21,220 bases of DNA. Source: JALYUM01 sp036688685. GTDB lineage: Bacteria > Pseudomonadota > Gammaproteobacteria > Burkholderiales > Burkholderiaceae_D. Where the stretch lies: assembly GCF_036688685.1 (NCBI RefSeq), contig NZ_JAQQPS010000040.1:1-21220 (forward strand). The letters are read 5' to 3'. Below are positions 1-9,018 of this stretch, one piece after another. Numbering within the stretch: position 1 is the first letter of the stretch; every line of letters starts with the position of its first letter. A model generated the notes under the pieces. That model was not told where the DNA came from. It searched no databases and saw only the letters and a program-made list of their open reading frames with translations. Position numbers and translations under genes: made by a program.

Positions 1-297
1 AGCAGTGTACGCAAAACGTGCCTGGCCTTGAAGAGTGGCCAACTGCGGATGGGTACATGATCCCACGAGTCGCTACAGCTATCGAGCCACCGATCTGCCC
101 TGCCGCCCCGCCCCACGTCAATGGAATAGAGATCGTCTCCCTATCGAAGAACACATTGCTGTCGACCAGGTCGCCATGCCAGAAGACATACTCTTCGACC
201 GGCGCGATGGCCTGCAAGTGCTGCCGCAGTGCTGCGGCCGTGGCGATGCCCGGCCACTGTGCAAGGCCCCGATTCCCGGCTCCCCCAAAAAGCTTCA
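1..297 (-). pseudogene. Remnant of an aminoglycoside-phosphotransferase (APH)-like kinase, frameshifted and cut by the window edge
   Basis: Read leftwards from about 297, one frame gives a segment ending in HGDLVDSNVFFDR. This is the Brenner-type catalytic loop HGDxxxxN of APH and choline-kinase-like enzymes. The next part of the domain is in another frame, from about 140 down to 1: GDDLYSIDVGRGGRADRWLD, which matches the metal-binding IDxGRxGxADRxxD segment of APH(3')-type enzymes. The two blocks are in the right order and spacing, so one frame change near 140-147 best explains them. In the first frame a stop codon lies at about 334-336, so the N-terminal lobe that binds ATP is missing. The piece stays open to position 1, so its C-terminus lies outside. 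It is probably non-functional. A chance resemblance is possible, but the two ordered motifs argue against that. Confidence 0.45.
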
Positions 298-371
298 TCG
301 CACACGATCATGACACCCTCGGCTGGTGTATGCTCACCGGCTTACCGACCAGCCTGCCAGGACCCACGCCG

Positions 372-2276
372 ATGCCTCGTTTATCCCCGCTGACCAGCGC
401 CATTTTCTCCGCCATCGCCCTCCTCGCCAGCCCGGCGTCCACCGCATTCGCACAGGATTACGCCAAATACAGCCCGGAGGCACAGGATAAAGAGCTGGCC
501 AGCATTGCGACAGCGCGGCGCGGCATCATGGTCCCGATGCGCGATGGCGTGGCGCTGGCGACCGATGTCTACACACCGAAGAATGCCACCGGCCGCCTGC
601 CGACCATCCTGTGGAAGACGCCATACAACGAACAGAAGCTGCGCGGCCCGACCATGCGCTATGTGCTCGAATCGGTAAAACGCGGTTATATCTTCATCGT
701 CCAGAACGAGCGCGGGCGCTATTTCTCGCAAGGGAAATTTGAAATCCTCGGCAAGCCGCAAACCGACGGCTACGACACCCTGAGCTGGATCGCCGCGCAA
801 CCGTGGTCGAACGAGAAAGTCGGCACGCTGGGCTGCTCGTCGTCGGCAGAGTGGCAACTCGCGCTCGCGGGCATGAAGCATCCGGCCCACGCGGCCATGG
901 TGCCAATGTCGGCCGGCGCCGGCATCGGCAAAGTGGGCCGCTTCCAGGAGCAGGGCAACTGGTACACCGGCGGCGTGCCGCGCAACCTGTTCTTCGTCTG
1001 GCTGTACGGCGTCGACAACCCACTGCGCGCACAATTGCCAGCGTCCGTCACCGACGAAAAAATGCGCGCGCGGCTCGAAAGCTACAACGACCTCGATGCA
1101 ACGAAACCGAAGGTGGACTGGAACCGGCAACTGAAACACCTGCCGGTGAACCAGATGCTCTCCTCGCTGGGCGAACCGGCCGGCACCTTCGAGCAGTTCA
1201 TCGACCGCACGCCTGCCGATCCGGCCTGGAACCAGGGTGGCCTGTACCACGAGGGCATGGGCTGGAGCGTGCCGGCGCTGTGGTTCAATACCTGGTACGA
1301 CGTGTCGATCGGCCCGAACATGGAGCTGTTCAACCTGGCGCGCGCCGCGAACACGGACAAGGTCGCCAGCGCCAACCAGTACGCCGTGGTGGCGCCGGTG
1401 CCGCACTGCGCCTATTCGCGCCTGGGACCGGACACCAAGGTCGGCGAACGCGATATGGGTGACACCACCTTCGACGTCGATGGCGCAGTCTACAGCTGGT
1501 TCGACCGCTGGCTCAAAGGTGACGGCAAGGCGTTTCCGGCCTCGACGGCGCGCGTGCGCTACTACCTGATGGGCGCGAATCGATGGCAAAGCGCCGAGCA
1601 GTGGCCACCGAAAAACGTCCAGCCGCTGCGCCTGTACCTGCGCTCGGGCGGCAAAGCAAATACCCTCAACGGCGACGGCCGCCTCTTCGCCGAAGCGGCG
1701 CCGGCGAACGAAGCGCCGGACCGCTATCGCTACGATCCGATGAACCCGGTGCAGACGATCGGCGGCGGCGACTGCTGCAACGGCGGCGTCGTGATCCCGG
1801 GCGCGTTTGACCAACGCCCGATCGAAGCGCGCGGCGACGTGCTGGTCTACAGCACCGACGCGCTGACCAAGGCGGTCGACGTGGTCGGCTTTGTCGACGC
1901 GGTGCTGAAGGTGTCGTCCAGCGCGAAGGACACCGATTTTGCCGTCAAGCTGGTCGATGTGGCGCCGGACGGCACCGCGTGGATCATCGCCGACACGATT
2001 TTCCGCGCGCGCTACCGCAACGGCTACGACCAGCCGGTCATGCTGGCGCCCGGCGAAGTGGCGACCATCCGTCCGACCCCGATGACGACGGCCAACCGGT
2101 TCGGCGTGGGCCACCGGATCCGGGTCGAAGTGACGTCATCGAATTTCCCCAAATTCGTGCGCAACCTGAACACCGGTGGGCCGAACGAGAGCGAGAAGGT
2201 GGGTGTGGTTGCGGACAACGTCATCCACCATGCGGGCAATACGCAAAGTTATATCGAGTTGCCGGTGCTGCGCTGA
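372..2276 (+). CDS. Secreted CocE/NonD-family (S15-like) serine hydrolase
   Basis: A 634-aa protein starting MPRLSPLTSAIF. I chose the ATG at 372 because a clear signal peptide follows (hydrophobic stretch, cleavage after AFA before QDY) and AGGA lies at 359-362. The longer open frame from 18 has no such features and crosses the kinase remnant. After the leader comes an alpha/beta-hydrolase domain of the X-Pro dipeptidyl-peptidase/cocaine-esterase family. The nucleophile motif is GCSSSAEWQ (likely Ser156), the acid is likely Asp310 in WFNTWYD, and the His is likely His345 in VPHCAYS. The C-terminal third is the beta-sandwich of CocE-type enzymes (RYDPMNPV, FRARYRNGY, IRVEVTSSNFP). Expected activity is periplasmic or extracellular ester or amide hydrolysis; the substrate cannot be told. 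Its last 28 bp overlap the 3' end of nasA on the other strand. Confidence 0.85.
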   Translation: MPRLSPLTSAIFSAIALLASPASTAFAQDYAKYSPEAQDKELASIATARRGIMVPMRDGVALATDVYTPKNATGRLPTILWKTPYNEQKLRGPTMRYVLESVKRGYIFIVQNERGRYFSQGKFEILGKPQTDGYDTLSWIAAQPWSNEKVGTLGCSSSAEWQLALAGMKHPAHAAMVPMSAGAGIGKVGRFQEQGNWYTGGVPRNLFFVWLYGVDNPLRAQLPASVTDEKMRARLESYNDLDATKPKVDWNRQLKHLPVNQMLSSLGEPAGTFEQFIDRTPADPAWNQGGLYHEGMGWSVPALWFNTWYDVSIGPNMELFNLARAANTDKVASANQYAVVAPVPHCAYSRLGPDTKVGERDMGDTTFDVDGAVYSWFDRWLKGDGKAFPASTARVRYYLMGANRWQSAEQWPPKNVQPLRLYLRSGGKANTLNGDGRLFAEAAPANEAPDRYRYDPMNPVQTIGGGDCCNGGVVIPGAFDQRPIEARGDVLVYSTDALTKAVDVVGFVDAVLKVSSSAKDTDFAVKLVDVAPDGTAWIIADTIFRARYRNGYDQPVMLAPGEVATIRPTPMTTANRFGVGHRIRVEVTSSNFPKFVRNLNTGGPNESEKVGVVADNVIHHAGNTQSYIELPVLR

Positions 2277-4948
2277 ATCGAGCCGGCAGCCTGATCGGAC
2301 AGCAACTGGCGAATCTCGGGCACGCACGAACCGCAATTGCCGCCGGCTTTGACGCATGCGGTGACGCCCGCCACGTCGATCAGGCCATGCTGTTTGATGG
2401 CCGCGCAGATCGTGTTGCGGCCCACCCCAAAACATGAGCACACCGTCGGACCGACGTCGGCGACTGGTTCCGGCGAACGTCCCGCCAACAATCCCATGCG
2501 CTGCGGCGTCGACAGGACGCCTGCTTCGAACAGGCTGGCCAGCCACGCGCGCGCCGGCAGGTCGGCGCTCGGCGCGATGAAGATGCACGCATCGATGACG
2601 CCATCGACGAGGTGGGCCGCGCGATAGCTGCGGCCGCCCTTGTCTTCGTAGTCGAGCCAGTCGGCGTCGTCATCGTCGATGCCCAGCAGTGCGCGCGACC
2701 ATTCGGTGGCGTTCCCGATCACGTTGCGTCCGGCCAGTTCATAACGAACGAACTGCGTCCCCTGGATTCTGGTCCAGCTGGCGACGCTGTCCAGCTCGAG
2801 CACGCGGCGGCTCAAAATAAACCCATGCCAGCGCACGCCGAACGGTTCGATGCGCACCGGCGTGTGCTTGAATTCCGGCTCGCCCGATACCGGATCGACC
2901 GCCGGGCTGACCACGGCACCCACGCGCGCATCGGACGCGGTCTGCCCGCTCCAGTGGATCGGGATGAAGACAGCGCCACGGGCCATGCCCCCGCCGTGCT
3001 GGACGCGCGCCACCATCTGGCCCCATGCGCTCGTCACGCGCGCCAGCTCGCCCGCGCGCACGCCATGCAGCAGCGCGTCCTGCGGATGCAGATCGATGAA
3101 GGGTTCCTGCACGTGGCTGGCCAGGCGCGGCGATTTGCCGGTGCGCGTCATCGTGTGCCATTGGTCGCGAACACGGCCGGTGTTGAGCGCCAGCGGATAG
3201 TCGTCAGTCGTCGCGTGAACCGGCAGGCGCGGCACGGTGGGGATGAAGCGCGCCTTGCCGTCCGGGTGGGCAAACACGCCGTCGCCGAACAGGCGTGGCG
3301 CGCCAAGCGGCCACTGCACAGGTTCGAGCGCGTCCCAGGCTTGCGGCGTCATGCCATCCAGACCGGCCAGCGTGAAGACGCGCGGGGTTCCGTGACCGTT
3401 CGTCCCCCAGTTGTTCCAGGTCGACAATCGCGCGTGTTCGTCGAAGATGGCAGCGGCATCCTCGAAATCGAAACCGTCGAATCCCATGCGGCGGGCCACC
3501 TCGCACAGCACCTGCCAGTCAGCCCGGGCCGACCCGGGCGCCGGCAGAAAGGCGCGCTGGCGCGAGATGCAACGCTCCGAGTTAGTCACCGTGCCATCCT
3601 TCTCGCCCCAGCCCAGGGCCGGCAACAGCACATCGGCATACGCATTGGTGTCGGTGCCAGAGACGATGTCGGAGACCACCACCAGATCGCAGCGAGCCAG
3701 CGCGCGCTTGACCTGGTCGGCATCGGGCAGGCTGACCACCGGGTTGGTGGCAATGATCCACACCGCTTTCACGGTACCGGCTTCGATTGCCTGGAACAGG
3801 TCAACCGCTTTCAGTCCAGGTTGATTGGCGACCCGTGGAGAATCCCAGAACGATTGCACCGTGTCGCGGTGCGCGGCATTGTCGAGCTCCATGTGCGCGG
3901 CCAGCATATTCGCCAGGCCGCCCACTTCGCGCCCGCCCATCGCGTTCGGCTGGCCGGTCAGCGAAAACGGCCCCATGCCGGGGCGGCCGATGCGGCTAGT
4001 GAGCAGGTGGCAATTGATGATGCTGTTGACCTTGTCGGAGCCGCTGGATGACTGGTTCACGCCCTGCGAATACGCGGTCACGACCTTTTCCGTCGCGCTG
4101 AACATGCGGTAAAACGCCAGCAGCTGCTGGGGGTCGACATGGCAGGCGGCCGCCACGAACAGGGGATCGGCGCAGTCGCCGCTGGCCGCCAAAGAGGCGT
4201 CGCGCCCGTTGGTGTGCGCGTGGATGAAGTCGACGTCCTGCGCCCCTTCGCGCGCGAGAAAGTGCAGCAGGCCGTTGAACAGCCAGACGTCGGTGCCAGG
4301 CTTGATGGGCAGATGCAGGTCGGCCAGCTCGCAACTGGCGGTGCGGCGCGGATCGATGACGACGATTTTCATGTGCGGGCGTTGTTCACGCGCGCGCAGG
4401 ATGCGCTGGAACAGCGTCGGGTGGCACCAGGCCGTGTTGGAGCCGACCAGAACCACCAGGTCGGCCAGCTCGAAATCTTCGTAGCAGCCGGGCACGATGT
4501 CTTCGCCGAACGCGCGCTTGTGGCCGGCCACCGACGACGACATGCACAGGCGCGAATTGGTGTCGATATTGGCGCTGCCGATGTAGCCCTTCATCAGCTT
4601 GTTGGCGATGTAATAGTCTTCGGTGAGCAGCTGGCCGGAGACGTAGAACGCGACCGCATCGGGGCCGTGTGCGGCGATGATGTCCGTGAACGTGGTGGCG
4701 ACCCGCGCCAGCGCCTCGTCCCAGCTGGTGTCGACCAGCACGCCGTTGACGCGCATCGCTGGCGCCAGCACGCGCCCGTCCAGGCTGAGCGTCTCGCCCA
4801 GCGCGGCGCCCTTCACGCACAGCAGGCCACGGCTGGCGGGGTGCGCCTCGTCGCCCGCGATGGCCACTGAACCGTCAGCCAAGGGCGTGGCCTTCACGCC
4901 GCAGCCAACGCCGCAATAGGGACAGGTAGTGCGTACTGCTAAGGTCAT
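2249..4948 (-). CDS. nasA: Assimilatory nitrate reductase, catalytic molybdenum subunit with C-terminal [2Fe-2S] domain
   Basis: An 899-aa cytoplasmic enzyme that reduces nitrate to nitrite. The N-terminus has the 4Fe-4S motif C9-x2-C12-x3-C16-x27-C44, followed by the conserved Lys46 that passes electrons from the cluster to the molybdopterin. Cys135 in RLCMSS is the expected molybdenum ligand, as in NapA/NasA. A molybdopterin oxidoreductase body and a dinucleotide-binding domain (about 600-710) follow. The last 65 residues form a BFD-like [2Fe-2S] domain (CSC at 837-839, CGSC at 872-875), as in Klebsiella-type NasA. The start is the ATG at 4948, which overlaps the upstream stop as ATGA and so suggests translational coupling. 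The frame could extend 7 codons further upstream. This is the last gene of the nitrate operon. No terminator is visible after it and its end runs into the hydrolase gene. Confidence 0.95.
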   Translation of the reverse strand: MTLAVRTTCPYCGVGCGVKATPLADGSVAIAGDEAHPASRGLLCVKGAALGETLSLDGRVLAPAMRVNGVLVDTSWDEALARVATTFTDIIAAHGPDAVAFYVSGQLLTEDYYIANKLMKGYIGSANIDTNSRLCMSSSVAGHKRAFGEDIVPGCYEDFELADLVVLVGSNTAWCHPTLFQRILRAREQRPHMKIVVIDPRRTASCELADLHLPIKPGTDVWLFNGLLHFLAREGAQDVDFIHAHTNGRDASLAASGDCADPLFVAAACHVDPQQLLAFYRMFSATEKVVTAYSQGVNQSSSGSDKVNSIINCHLLTSRIGRPGMGPFSLTGQPNAMGGREVGGLANMLAAHMELDNAAHRDTVQSFWDSPRVANQPGLKAVDLFQAIEAGTVKAVWIIATNPVVSLPDADQVKRALARCDLVVVSDIVSGTDTNAYADVLLPALGWGEKDGTVTNSERCISRQRAFLPAPGSARADWQVLCEVARRMGFDGFDFEDAAAIFDEHARLSTWNNWGTNGHGTPRVFTLAGLDGMTPQAWDALEPVQWPLGAPRLFGDGVFAHPDGKARFIPTVPRLPVHATTDDYPLALNTGRVRDQWHTMTRTGKSPRLASHVQEPFIDLHPQDALLHGVRAGELARVTSAWGQMVARVQHGGGMARGAVFIPIHWSGQTASDARVGAVVSPAVDPVSGEPEFKHTPVRIEPFGVRWHGFILSRRVLELDSVASWTRIQGTQFVRYELAGRNVIGNATEWSRALLGIDDDDADWLDYEDKGGRSYRAAHLVDGVIDACIFIAPSADLPARAWLASLFEAGVLSTPQRMGLLAGRSPEPVADVGPTVCSCFGVGRNTICAAIKQHGLIDVAGVTACVKAGGNCGSCVPEIRQLLSDQAAGSIQRSTGNSI

Positions 4949-6174
4949 GCGGCTTCTCCGTGCTTGCAATGCGCTTCGCCGAACAGCAAACCGTGGCGCA
5001 GCGTGCGAATGTCGGTTTTCTGCTGGATCAGATCAAAATACCACGGACCATCGCGCACGTCGCCATACAGTACGGCGCCGGTCACGCAGTCGCCCTTGAG
5101 CACCAGCCGTTTATAGATGCCGCTGCGGCGGTCGCGCAGCACCAGGTCTTCACTGCCCTCCCCGCCGATGAAGTCGCCCACCGAGTACAGGTCGACGCCA
5201 GTCACTTTCAGCTTGGTCGGCGTGGCGCGCTGCACATAGCGCCGGTGGCCGGCGCCAGCCAGGTGGCCGGCGCAGACGCGCGCCTGGTCCCACAGCGGCG
5301 CCACCAGGCCGAAGGTGCTGCTGCGATGCTGCACACATTCGCCCACCGCGTAGACCCGCGGATCGTAAGTCTGCAGCGTGTCGTCGACCACGATGGCCCG
5401 CTCACAATGCAGGCCGGCCGACTGCGCCAGCGCGATGTTCGGGCGCACGCCGGCGGCCATGACGACCAGCGCCGCCGGCAACCCGCTGCCATCGGCGAAT
5501 GCCACGCCCTCGACGCGCTTGCGGCCAAGGATGTGCGTGGTCTGTGTGTCCATGCGAAAGTGCAGTCCCTTGTCTTCCAGCGCGGTTTTCAGCAGCGCCG
5601 CCGCGGGCGGGTCGAGCTGTTGGTTCATCAGGCAGGCGCTGGCGTGGACCACAGTGACATGCATGCCGCGCCGCTGCAGCGCGTTGGCCGCCTCCAGTCC
5701 CAGCAGGCCGCCGCCGATGACGACCGCCTGCGCGCCGGGAATGGCGGCGGCCAGCATCGTGGCCACATCGGCCAGATCGCGAAAACCGACCACGCCGGGC
5801 AAGGTGTGGCCAGGCACCGGAATGATGAACGGCGACGAACCGGTGGCCAGCAGCAGGCGGTCGTACGGCACTTCCAGCCCTTTCTGCGAATGGACGAAAC
5901 GGCGCCGGCGGTCGATTTTCACGATCGGGTCGCCGGCGTGCAGCACGATGCCGTTGTCGGCATACCACTGGCGCGTATGCAGCATGATGTCCTCGACCTG
6001 CTTGTCTCCGGCCAGCAGCGGCGAGAGCATGATACGGTTGTAATTGCCGTGCGGTTCGGCCCCGAACACGGTGATGTCGTACAGGTCGCGCTCGAGTGTC
6101 AACAGCTCTTCCACCGTGCGCATGCCGGCCATGCCGTTGCCGACGACGACCAGCGATTGCTTCGGTTTCCGCAT
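4945..6174 (-). CDS. NAD(P)H-dependent FAD oxidoreductase, NirB N-terminal-like (likely electron donor to NasA)
   Basis: A 409-aa pyridine nucleotide-disulfide oxidoreductase-type flavoprotein. Two Rossmann motifs are visible: VVVGNGMAGMRTVEELL near the N-terminus (FAD) and VVIGGGLLGLEAANAL near 145-160 (NAD(P)H). A NirB/rubredoxin-reductase-like C-terminal domain follows (KLKVTGVDLYSVGDF). It aligns by eye with the first half of NirB but has no BFD or sirohaem domain. In nitrate operons such proteins (NasB or NasC depending on species, hence no symbol) deliver electrons from NAD(P)H to NasA. I start it at the ATG at 6174, which has AGGTGA about 7 bases upstream and lies 5 bp after the nirD stop. 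A 28-residue upstream extension would overlap nirD. It is coupled to nasA by an ATGA overlap. Confidence 0.88.
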   Translation of the reverse strand: MRKPKQSLVVVGNGMAGMRTVEELLTLERDLYDITVFGAEPHGNYNRIMLSPLLAGDKQVEDIMLHTRQWYADNGIVLHAGDPIVKIDRRRRFVHSQKGLEVPYDRLLLATGSSPFIIPVPGHTLPGVVGFRDLADVATMLAAAIPGAQAVVIGGGLLGLEAANALQRRGMHVTVVHASACLMNQQLDPPAAALLKTALEDKGLHFRMDTQTTHILGRKRVEGVAFADGSGLPAALVVMAAGVRPNIALAQSAGLHCERAIVVDDTLQTYDPRVYAVGECVQHRSSTFGLVAPLWDQARVCAGHLAGAGHRRYVQRATPTKLKVTGVDLYSVGDFIGGEGSEDLVLRDRRSGIYKRLVLKGDCVTGAVLYGDVRDGPWYFDLIQQKTDIRTLRHGLLFGEAHCKHGEAA

Positions 6175-6179
6175 TTGCG

Positions 6180-6500
6180 TCACCTCGAAATCCAGACCTG
6201 GCCGTCCATCACGCGGGCGCGGTAGCAAGCGACCGAATGCGCGCCTGATTCGATGCATGCGCCGCTCTGCAGGTCGAAATGCTGCTTGTAGAGCGGCGAC
6301 GCCACCACGATGCGCTCGCCGATGCTGCCGACCAGGCCGCGCGACAGTACTGCGGCGCGCGAATGCGGGTCGACATTCCCGATCGCGAACACGGCATCAA
6401 CGCCGACCCGAAACACGGCCACTTGCTCGTTTCCCAGCAAGGCGCACACGCCCGTGTCAGGCACGATATCGTCCAACGGGCACACCAGGGTCCATTCCAT
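6180..6500 (-). CDS. nirD: Nitrite reductase (NADH) small subunit NirD
   Basis: A 106-aa Rieske-fold protein that partners NirB in the cytoplasmic, sirohaem-dependent reduction of nitrite to ammonium. Typical NirD blocks are present: an IGNVDPHSRAAVLSRG segment, then VVASPLYKQHFDLQSG. The classic Rieske Cys/His ligand pairs are not apparent, which is normal for NirD. Two ATGs lie close together. The second (6500) is preferred because GAGGAG sits 6 bases before it but directly abuts the first. It lies 10 bp after nirB and 5 bp before the FAD oxidoreductase gene, in the middle of the operon. Confidence 0.93.
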   Translation of the reverse strand: MEWTLVCPLDDIVPDTGVCALLGNEQVAVFRVGVDAVFAIGNVDPHSRAAVLSRGLVGSIGERIVVASPLYKQHFDLQSGACIESGAHSVACYRARVMDGQVWISR

Positions 6501-6510
6501 GCTCATCTCC

Positions 6511-9018
6511 TCAGGCCGCGCGAACAATCGGAATCGTGCGTCGGGCCGGGCGAATTTGCCCGCGCTCGGCTTCAAACACGACCTTGTCGTCCAGCTTGTC
6601 GCTGTTGACGAAATGGCGGAAGCGCTTGCGCGTGGCCGGGTCTTCCACTGCGTTTTTCCACTCGCATGCATAGGTGTCGACCACGTGCTGCATCTCCACA
6701 TCCAACTGCGCGCCGACGCCCAGGCTGTCCTTGACCACCACCTGTTTCAGGTAATCGAGGCCGCCTTCGAGGTTGTCGCGCCAGGTGCTGGTGCGCTGCA
6801 GGCGGTCGGCGGTGCGCACATAAAACATCAGGAAGCGGTCGATCAGCCGCACCGCCGCCGCCTCATCGAGTTCGGTGGCCAGCAGTTCCGCGTGGCGCGG
6901 CTTCATGCCGCCATTGCCGCACACGTACAGGTTCCAGCCTTTTTCGGTGGCGATCAGGCCGACATCCTTGCCCTGCGCTTCGGCGCACTCGCGCGTGCAG
7001 CCGGACACGCCGAACTTGATTTTATGGGGCGTGCGCAGGCCCTTGTAACGGTTCTCCAGGGCGATGGCGAAACCCATGGAGTCCGCGACGCCGTAACGGC
7101 ACCAGGTCGAGCCGACGCAGGATTTCACGGTGCGCAGCGATTTGCCGTAGGCATGGCCCGATTCGAAGCCGGCCGCGATCAGCTCTTCCCAGATCAGCGG
7201 CAACTGCTCCACGCGCGCGCCGAACAGGTCAACCCGCGCGCCGCCCGTGATCTTGGTGTACAGGCCATATTTTTTGGCGACCATGCCCACGGCGATCAGG
7301 CCGTCGGCCGTCACTTCCCCGCCCGGCATGCGCGGCACGACGGAATAACTGCCATCCTTCTGGATATTCCCCAGAAAATAATCGTTCGAGTCCTGCAGGC
7401 TTGCGTGCTCCGGCTTTAACACGAAATCGTTCCAGGTCGAGGCCAGGATGTTCGCCGCGACCGGCTTGCACACATCGCAGCCAAGGCCCTTGCCGTGGCC
7501 GGCCAGCAGCGCGCCGAAGGTGGTAATGCGGTTCACGCGCACCAGGTCGTACAGTTCCTGGCGCGAGTAAGCGAAGTGTTCACACAGGTGGTTGTTCACT
7601 TCGAGACCCTGTTTCGTCATCTCCGCTTTCATCACCTGCGTGACCAGCGCGACGCAGCCGCCGCAGGCCGTGCCGGCGCCCGTGCAGCTTTTCAGTGCAC
7701 CGATCGACGTGGCGCCACCGGCCACCGCCGCGCACAAGGCACCTTTCGAGACATCGTTGCAGGAGCAGATCTGCGCAGTATCCGGTAGCGCATCGACGCC
7801 CAGCGCCGGACGCGCCTTGCCGTCGGACGAAGGCAAAATGAGAAACTCCGGTGACGCGGGCAGCGCAATTTTATTCAACATCATCTGCAACAGCGTGCCG
7901 TATTCGCTGGCGTCGCCCACCAGCACGGCGCCCAGCAACTGCGTGCCGCAGTTTGAAACCACCAGCTTCTTGTAGACCTGCTTGCGCTCATCGACGAACT
8001 GGTAGCTGCGCGCACCCGGTGCGCTGGCGTGCGGGTCGCCGATGCTGGCGACGTCGACCCCCATCAGTTTCAGTTTGGTGCTCATGTCCGCGCCCGTGAA
8101 CGCGCCTTCGCCGCCGGTGAGGATGCGCGCCACTGTGCGCGCCATGTCGTAGCCCGGTGCGACCAGACCGTACACCTGGCCATTCCACGCGGCGCATTCG
8201 CCGATGGCAAACACGTCCGGGTCGCTGGTGACGCACTGGCTGTCGATGGCGACGCCGCCGCGCGGGCCGAGCGCCAGGCCGCAGGAACGGGCCAGCTCGT
8301 CGCGTGGACGGATCCCGGCCGAGAACACGATCATGTCGGTTTCCAGGAAGGTGCCGTCGGCGAACAGCATGCGGTGCGTGGCTGTCTCGCCATCGACAAT
8401 CGCCGTCGTGCTTTTGCTCACGTGTGCCGTCACGCCCAGTTCCTCGATCTTCGCGCGCAAGGTGCGCGCGCCGCCGTCGTCGACCTGCACCGCCATCAGG
8501 CGCGGCGCGAATTCGACCACGTGCGTCGCCAGTCCCAGGTCGCGCAGCGCCTTGGCGCATTCGAGACCGAGCAAGCCGCCGCCGATGACGACACCCGTCT
8601 TCGAGCGGGCACCGCACTCACGCATCGCTTCCAGGTCTTCGATGGTGCGATAGACGAAGCAGTCCTTGCGGTCCTTGCCCGGCAACGGCGGCACGAAGGG
8701 ATAGGAGCCGGTGGCGAACACCAGCTTGTCGTAATCGATCACGGCGCCATCAACGAGAGTCACGTTTTTGGCAGCAAGGTCGACGGCCTGCGCCTTCGCG
8801 TTCAGACGCAAATCGAGGTGGGCGCGGTCGAAAAAGCCCGGCGTCACCAGCGACAGATCTTGCGCAGACTTACCGGCAAAAAATTCGGACAGGTGCACGC
8901 GGTCGTAGGCCGGCCGCGGCTCTTCGCACAGGACCGTGACGTCGATCCTGGGCGCATTCTGCACGGACTCGACGAATTTGTGGCCCACCATGCCGTGGCC
9001 GATGACGACGATTTTCAT
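6511..9018 (-). CDS. nirB: Nitrite reductase (NADH) large subunit NirB
   Basis: An 835-aa cytoplasmic enzyme that reduces nitrite to ammonium with NADH. Domains in order: FAD/NADH oxidoreductase (VVIGHGMVG at the start, VVIGGGLLGLECAKAL near 150); a BFD-like [2Fe-2S] domain with C418-x-C420 and a later CGGC; then the ferredoxin-like and sirohaem/4Fe-4S domains. The sirohaem/4Fe-4S cysteines are C634 and C640 (SCVGSTWC) and C674 and C678 (SGCTREC). Length is normal for NirB. The start codon overlaps the transporter stop as ATGA. The open frame extends to 9273, but that part is the shadow of the transporter gene and lacks the flavin motif, so I reject it. nirD follows after 10 bp. Confidence 0.95.
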   Translation of the reverse strand: MKIVVIGHGMVGHKFVESVQNAPRIDVTVLCEEPRPAYDRVHLSEFFAGKSAQDLSLVTPGFFDRAHLDLRLNAKAQAVDLAAKNVTLVDGAVIDYDKLVFATGSYPFVPPLPGKDRKDCFVYRTIEDLEAMRECGARSKTGVVIGGGLLGLECAKALRDLGLATHVVEFAPRLMAVQVDDGGARTLRAKIEELGVTAHVSKSTTAIVDGETATHRMLFADGTFLETDMIVFSAGIRPRDELARSCGLALGPRGGVAIDSQCVTSDPDVFAIGECAAWNGQVYGLVAPGYDMARTVARILTGGEGAFTGADMSTKLKLMGVDVASIGDPHASAPGARSYQFVDERKQVYKKLVVSNCGTQLLGAVLVGDASEYGTLLQMMLNKIALPASPEFLILPSSDGKARPALGVDALPDTAQICSCNDVSKGALCAAVAGGATSIGALKSCTGAGTACGGCVALVTQVMKAEMTKQGLEVNNHLCEHFAYSRQELYDLVRVNRITTFGALLAGHGKGLGCDVCKPVAANILASTWNDFVLKPEHASLQDSNDYFLGNIQKDGSYSVVPRMPGGEVTADGLIAVGMVAKKYGLYTKITGGARVDLFGARVEQLPLIWEELIAAGFESGHAYGKSLRTVKSCVGSTWCRYGVADSMGFAIALENRYKGLRTPHKIKFGVSGCTRECAEAQGKDVGLIATEKGWNLYVCGNGGMKPRHAELLATELDEAAAVRLIDRFLMFYVRTADRLQRTSTWRDNLEGGLDYLKQVVVKDSLGVGAQLDVEMQHVVDTYACEWKNAVEDPATRKRFRHFVNSDKLDDKVVFEAERGQIRPARRTIPIVRAA

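Noticed and set aside
18..371. N-terminal extension of the hydrolase frame back to position 18
   Set aside because: The extension has no signal peptide at its start and covers the kinase remnant on the other strand. A clean signal peptide and ribosome site begin at 372.
381..2114. Long open frame opposite the CocE-like hydrolase gene
   Set aside because: Its Arg/His/Val/Ala-rich translation has no domain motifs. The other strand encodes a hydrolase with a signal peptide and catalytic motifs. It is a high-GC shadow.
2612..4051. Long rightward open frame opposite nasA
   Set aside because: It has no motifs and a low-complexity Arg/Ala/His-rich product; it is the shadow of nasA. The same holds for frames opposite the FAD oxidoreductase (4960-6225), nirB (6310-7419, 8029-9246), the transporter (9264-10370) and nasS (10827-11750).
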